Below, piece after piece: positions 13,739 to 16,189 of a stretch of DNA of 16,189 bases. Position 1 is the first letter of the stretch. The number at the start of each line of letters is the position of its first letter. Under the pieces are notes generated by a model. It saw nothing but the letters and a program-made list of their open reading frames with translations, had not been told where the DNA came from and searched no databases. Source of the DNA: JALOAP01 sp964632355. Its GTDB lineage: Bacteria > Chloroflexota > Dehalococcoidia > Tepidiformales > Tepidiformaceae. The position numbers and the translations under genes are program-made. The stretch is taken from assembly GCA_964632355.1 (NCBI GenBank), contig CAZWBW010000067.1, positions 1 through 16,189 of the forward strand, written 5' to 3'.

Positions 13739-15208
13739 ATGCCTTCTCGTGCAGACATCATCCTTGCCAATCGTGCGTATCTCGACCATCACTCCCCTCC
13801 TGGCAGTACACAGGCGGAAGCCGGGAACGGCGGATTACTCGCTGCGGTCCGGCCGATCGTTGCGCCGTGGGAGCACGGTGAGGGAACGACGTGGATCGGG
13901 GCGGGTCGCGGCGAGTACGACCGCGATTTCTGCGACGACAACGGCATCGAGTTCATCGAGACGGCGCGGGGCCAATTGCGGCACCAGCGCATCTTCGTCG
14001 ACGACGAAACGTGGGACGCGCACTACAAGCGCGTCTCGAACAGCTTCCTGTGGCCCCTGCTGCACCTGGTGAGGGCACCATTACCGAAGCTCCGTGGGTA
14101 CTACCCCCGGCCACAGATACCCACGGATGGGGAGTGGGCGGCGTACCAGCGCGTGAATGAAGCGTTCGCACGCGCGGCGCTGGCACAGCCGCTGCGCGAC
14201 ACGTGCTGGGTCCACGACTACCAGCTCGCGCTGGTTCCCCAACTGCTCCGAGAGATGGGCTTCGGGGGCCAGGCCGGGTACTTCCTGCACACGCCATTCC
14301 CGGCGCTCGAGATGGCGTCGGCGTTCCTCGATGAGACCGGGCGAACGAGGTTCGCACAGTTCGTGCGGGGAGTGCTCGGCGCCGACCTGGCGGGGTTCCA
14401 GAACGAGGCCGACGTAGAGCGCTTCCGCGAGGCCGCCGCGACCCTCTGCGGCGCAGAGCCGACCGCATGTGGCGTGCGCATCGATGGCCGCGAAGTGCGG
14501 CTGGCCGCGTACCCGGTGGGGATCGACCCGGACGAGATCGTGGAGGCGGCGAAGAAGGGGAGCGTTCCGGCGGAAGTACAGGACGCCATCCGGCCGGGGC
14601 TACCGCTCGTTATCGGGCTCGAACGGGCTGACTTCACGAAGGGCATCCCGGAGCGATTGGAGGCGGTTCGCGGAGCGTTCGAGCGCGGATTCACCTTCAG
14701 TTATGTAGGCGTATCGGCGCCAACCCGCGAAGGTGTCGACGTGTACGCAGGGCTCGAAGAGGCGATTGCCCGGGCGTCCGCCGAAGCCGAATATGCCGCG
14801 GTGAAGGCGGGAGGCACGTTCCTCCAAATAAACGCATCCATCTCGTGGGAGAGCGTCGTGGCGCTGCAGCGCGAGGCGGATGTCGTCTTCACTTCGTCGC
14901 TCGCCGACGGGATGAACCTGGTGCCGCTGCAGGCGGCCATCGCGCAGGGGCTGCGACCAGCGGAGCAACGGGGTACGATCCTCGCCGGGCGGGATGCGGG
15001 GGTTTCGATCGCGTTCGCTGGCTTTAGCACCGATGGACTTGTGCCCGTCGACCCGCTCGACACGCAAAGCATGACCGACATCCTGTGTCGTGCCCTGTCC
15101 GGCGGGTTGCCGCGTGTCACCGACCGGCTCATCGATGCGGTGCGGGAGAACTCCGCGCATCATTGGGCGACCCGCTTCCTCGCCGACCTGGAGAACGTGC
15201 AATGCTGA
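13739..15208 (+). CDS. otsA: Trehalose-6-phosphate synthase (OtsA-type, glycosyltransferase family 20)
   Basis: A 489-residue retaining glycosyltransferase that would join a nucleotide-activated glucose to glucose-6-phosphate to give trehalose-6-phosphate. Motifs: NGGLLAAVRPI (30-40), the Y96/W105 pair in HYKRVSNSFLW, WVHDYQLALVPQLLR (157-171), YFLHTPFP (181-188), LGADLAGFQ (213-221), GLERADFTKGI (293-303) with R296 and K301, and DGMNLVPLQ (390-398). By alignment in mind with E. coli OtsA, D130, H154, R262, K267 and D361 are kept as D160, H185, R296, K301 and D390, but the usual DGMNLVAKE ends in Q398 instead of Glu369. The common NPYD stretch is also altered (PVDPLD). The next gene is the matching phosphatase, which supports the assignment, though a related synthase specificity is possible. 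Confidence 0.88.
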   Translation: MPSRADIILANRAYLDHHSPPGSTQAEAGNGGLLAAVRPIVAPWEHGEGTTWIGAGRGEYDRDFCDDNGIEFIETARGQLRHQRIFVDDETWDAHYKRVSNSFLWPLLHLVRAPLPKLRGYYPRPQIPTDGEWAAYQRVNEAFARAALAQPLRDTCWVHDYQLALVPQLLREMGFGGQAGYFLHTPFPALEMASAFLDETGRTRFAQFVRGVLGADLAGFQNEADVERFREAAATLCGAEPTACGVRIDGREVRLAAYPVGIDPDEIVEAAKKGSVPAEVQDAIRPGLPLVIGLERADFTKGIPERLEAVRGAFERGFTFSYVGVSAPTREGVDVYAGLEEAIARASAEAEYAAVKAGGTFLQINASISWESVVALQREADVVFTSSLADGMNLVPLQAAIAQGLRPAEQRGTILAGRDAGVSIAFAGFSTDGLVPVDPLDTQSMTDILCRALSGGLPRVTDRLIDAVRENSAHHWATRFLADLENVQC

Positions 15209-15987
15209 GTCTTGCCGCAATCGAGCAGTTTCGCGCGCTGGCGGCGGCGCGTGGGCCGCTGCTCATCGCAACCGACCTCGATGGAACCCTGGCGCCGATT
15301 GTGGAGCACGCCGCCGACGCGCGCGTCCCTCCGGGCACGCTCGCGGTGCTTGACCGGCTGGCGACGGTCGCCAAGGTGGCCGTGATTACCGGGCGTGACC
15401 TGAACACCGCACGGCGGATGGTTCCCTGCGAGGGCGTGGTGGTGATTGGCAGTCACGGGCTCGAACCGAGCCTGGAGATGGAGCTCCTTCCGGGCGTGGA
15501 CCGCCTCTCGCTCGGGGCCGCGCTCGAAAAGGTCGAACAGCGGGTCATCTCGGCAGTGCCGAGCGCCTTCCTCCACGTCGAACGAAAGGCGATTTCGACC
15601 GCGTTCCACTACCGGCAGACGCCCGAGCTCGAAGGGCAGCTTCGGAAGGTGCTGTCGGACCTCGGGCCGGAACTTCGCCTTCGCGAAGGGCGGATGGTGC
15701 TCGAAGTGCTGCCGAACCAGGAGGGCGGCAAGGACCGGGCGCTGATCGCGCTGGCAAACCACTACAAGGCCCGGGCGATACTCGCGATGGGCGACGACGC
15801 GACGGACGTGCTGATGTTCAAGGCGGCGCTGCAGCTGGCGAAGGAAGGCATCCATGTCCTCCTGGCGGGCGTTTCGGGCGGTGCCGAGACGCCGCGCGAG
15901 ATCAGCGAGCTCGCCGACATCATGCTTCGTAACACCGATGAGGCGCTCGAGGCGCTGGAGACTGTGGCCCGGGCGCTGGGAGTCTGA
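15202..15987 (+). CDS. otsB: Trehalose-6-phosphate phosphatase (OtsB-type HAD phosphatase)
   Basis: A 261-residue HAD-superfamily phosphatase that would release trehalose from trehalose-6-phosphate. Motif I is ATDLDGTLAPI (23-33), with nucleophile D25 and acid D27. Motif II is VITGRDL (61-67) with T63. The cap side has GSHGLE (83-88), followed by the basic lysine in GGKDRAL (175-181, K177). Motif IV is MGDDATDVLMF (196-206). All catalytic residues are present, and the length fits OtsB. ATG at 15202 overlaps the otsA stop by seven bases (ATGCTGA), with TGGAG about ten bases upstream, so translation is coupled to otsA. The longer frame from 15085 lies inside otsA and is not family-like. Confidence 0.93.
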   Translation: MLSLAAIEQFRALAAARGPLLIATDLDGTLAPIVEHAADARVPPGTLAVLDRLATVAKVAVITGRDLNTARRMVPCEGVVVIGSHGLEPSLEMELLPGVDRLSLGAALEKVEQRVISAVPSAFLHVERKAISTAFHYRQTPELEGQLRKVLSDLGPELRLREGRMVLEVLPNQEGGKDRALIALANHYKARAILAMGDDATDVLMFKAALQLAKEGIHVLLAGVSGGAETPREISELADIMLRNTDEALEALETVARALGV

Positions 15988-15992
15988 CTGGA

Positions 15993-16189
15993 TTGACCGA
16001 TAGCTTCTCGCTCGAAGGAAAAACTGCGCTCATCACGGGCGGGTCGCGCGGCATCGGATACGCGATCGCGCGCACGTTTCTCGAGAAAGGCGCCCGGGTG
16101 TTCATCACCTCCCGGGGAGAGGAGGGCCTGAAAAAGGCCGCTTCGGAGCTGGGCGTCAACGCAATCGGCCTTCGCTGCGACAACGCCGA
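15993..16189 (+). CDS. Short-chain dehydrogenase/reductase, N-terminal part (cut by window edge)
   Basis: The first 65 residues of a Rossmann-fold short-chain dehydrogenase are visible: a start at TTG 15993, SFSLEGKTALITGGSRGIG (4-22) with the classical TGxxxGIG cofactor loop, AIARTFLEKGARVFITSR (24-41) and the approach to the next strand (AIGLRCDNA), where adenine-contacting residues sit. The Arg at 41 after the second strand suggests NADP preference. The active-site Ser-Tyr-Lys lies beyond the window. The TTG is five bases after the otsB stop, with GGGAG about 13 bases before it, and no ATG or GTG start is available in frame nearby. The spacing suggests co-transcription with otsA-otsB, though a metabolic link to trehalose is not evident. 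Confidence 0.88.
   Translation, partial: MTDSFSLEGKTALITGGSRGIGYAIARTFLEKGARVFITSRGEEGLKKAASELGVNAIGLRCDNA

Overview
The window is GC-rich bacterial chromosome, densely packed with short intergenic gaps. I infer a Chloroflexota-like organism. The reasons are a giant STAND/TPR regulator ending in a SARP-type DNA-binding domain, a split transketolase, DUF5317 and YpfJ-like envelope proteins, and several genes whose start codon sits 6-8 bases after a TAnnnT -10 box, which looks like leaderless transcription. Phylum assignment is inference only; no rRNA or marker gene is present. I see no mobile element, CRISPR array, phage gene or defence system.

Layout. 1-382: possible C-terminal tail of an unknown protein, a stretch with nothing recognisable, then tRNA-Glu(TTC) with its hairpin terminator on the minus strand. 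451-2037 (+): a YdeI/OmpD-associated-type protein and an aldo/keto reductase, each with its own likely promoter. 2055-2186 (-): a 43-residue one-helix membrane protein missed by size filters. 2422-2952 (+): a DinB-family protein, ending at a strong hairpin shared with the convergent gene 3022-4617 (-), an unrecognised membrane-anchored extracytoplasmic protein made of three diverged Cys-pair repeats. 4726-6515 (-): the two halves of transketolase, coupled by a GTGA overlap. 6649-7947 (+): an ABC1/UbiB-type kinase, divergent from transketolase across a control region with an 8-bp inverted repeat. 8043-8939 (+): a probable secreted zinc metallopeptidase of the YpfJ type, with a thrombospondin-type-3-like calcium motif.

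9030-13636 is a minus-strand run: DUF983 membrane protein, the 1048-residue STAND-TPR-SARP regulator, a roughly 320-bp gap with paired operator-like repeats, a 29-residue hydrophobic peptide and a DUF5317 membrane protein. 13739-16189 (+) is an operon-like set: trehalose-6-phosphate synthase (OtsA type, with an unusual active-site change), trehalose-6-phosphate phosphatase (OtsB type, overlapping start), and the first 65 codons of a short-chain dehydrogenase cut by the window edge.

Functionally the window joins central carbon metabolism (transketolase), compatible-solute synthesis (otsA-otsB), envelope or secreted proteins of unknown role, and one large signal-integrating regulator. The most unusual items are the OtsA Glu-to-Gln change, the triplicated secreted protein, the helical-turn-spaced TCTCGCGA repeats upstream of the small peptide/DUF5317 pair, and the recurring leaderless start arrangement.
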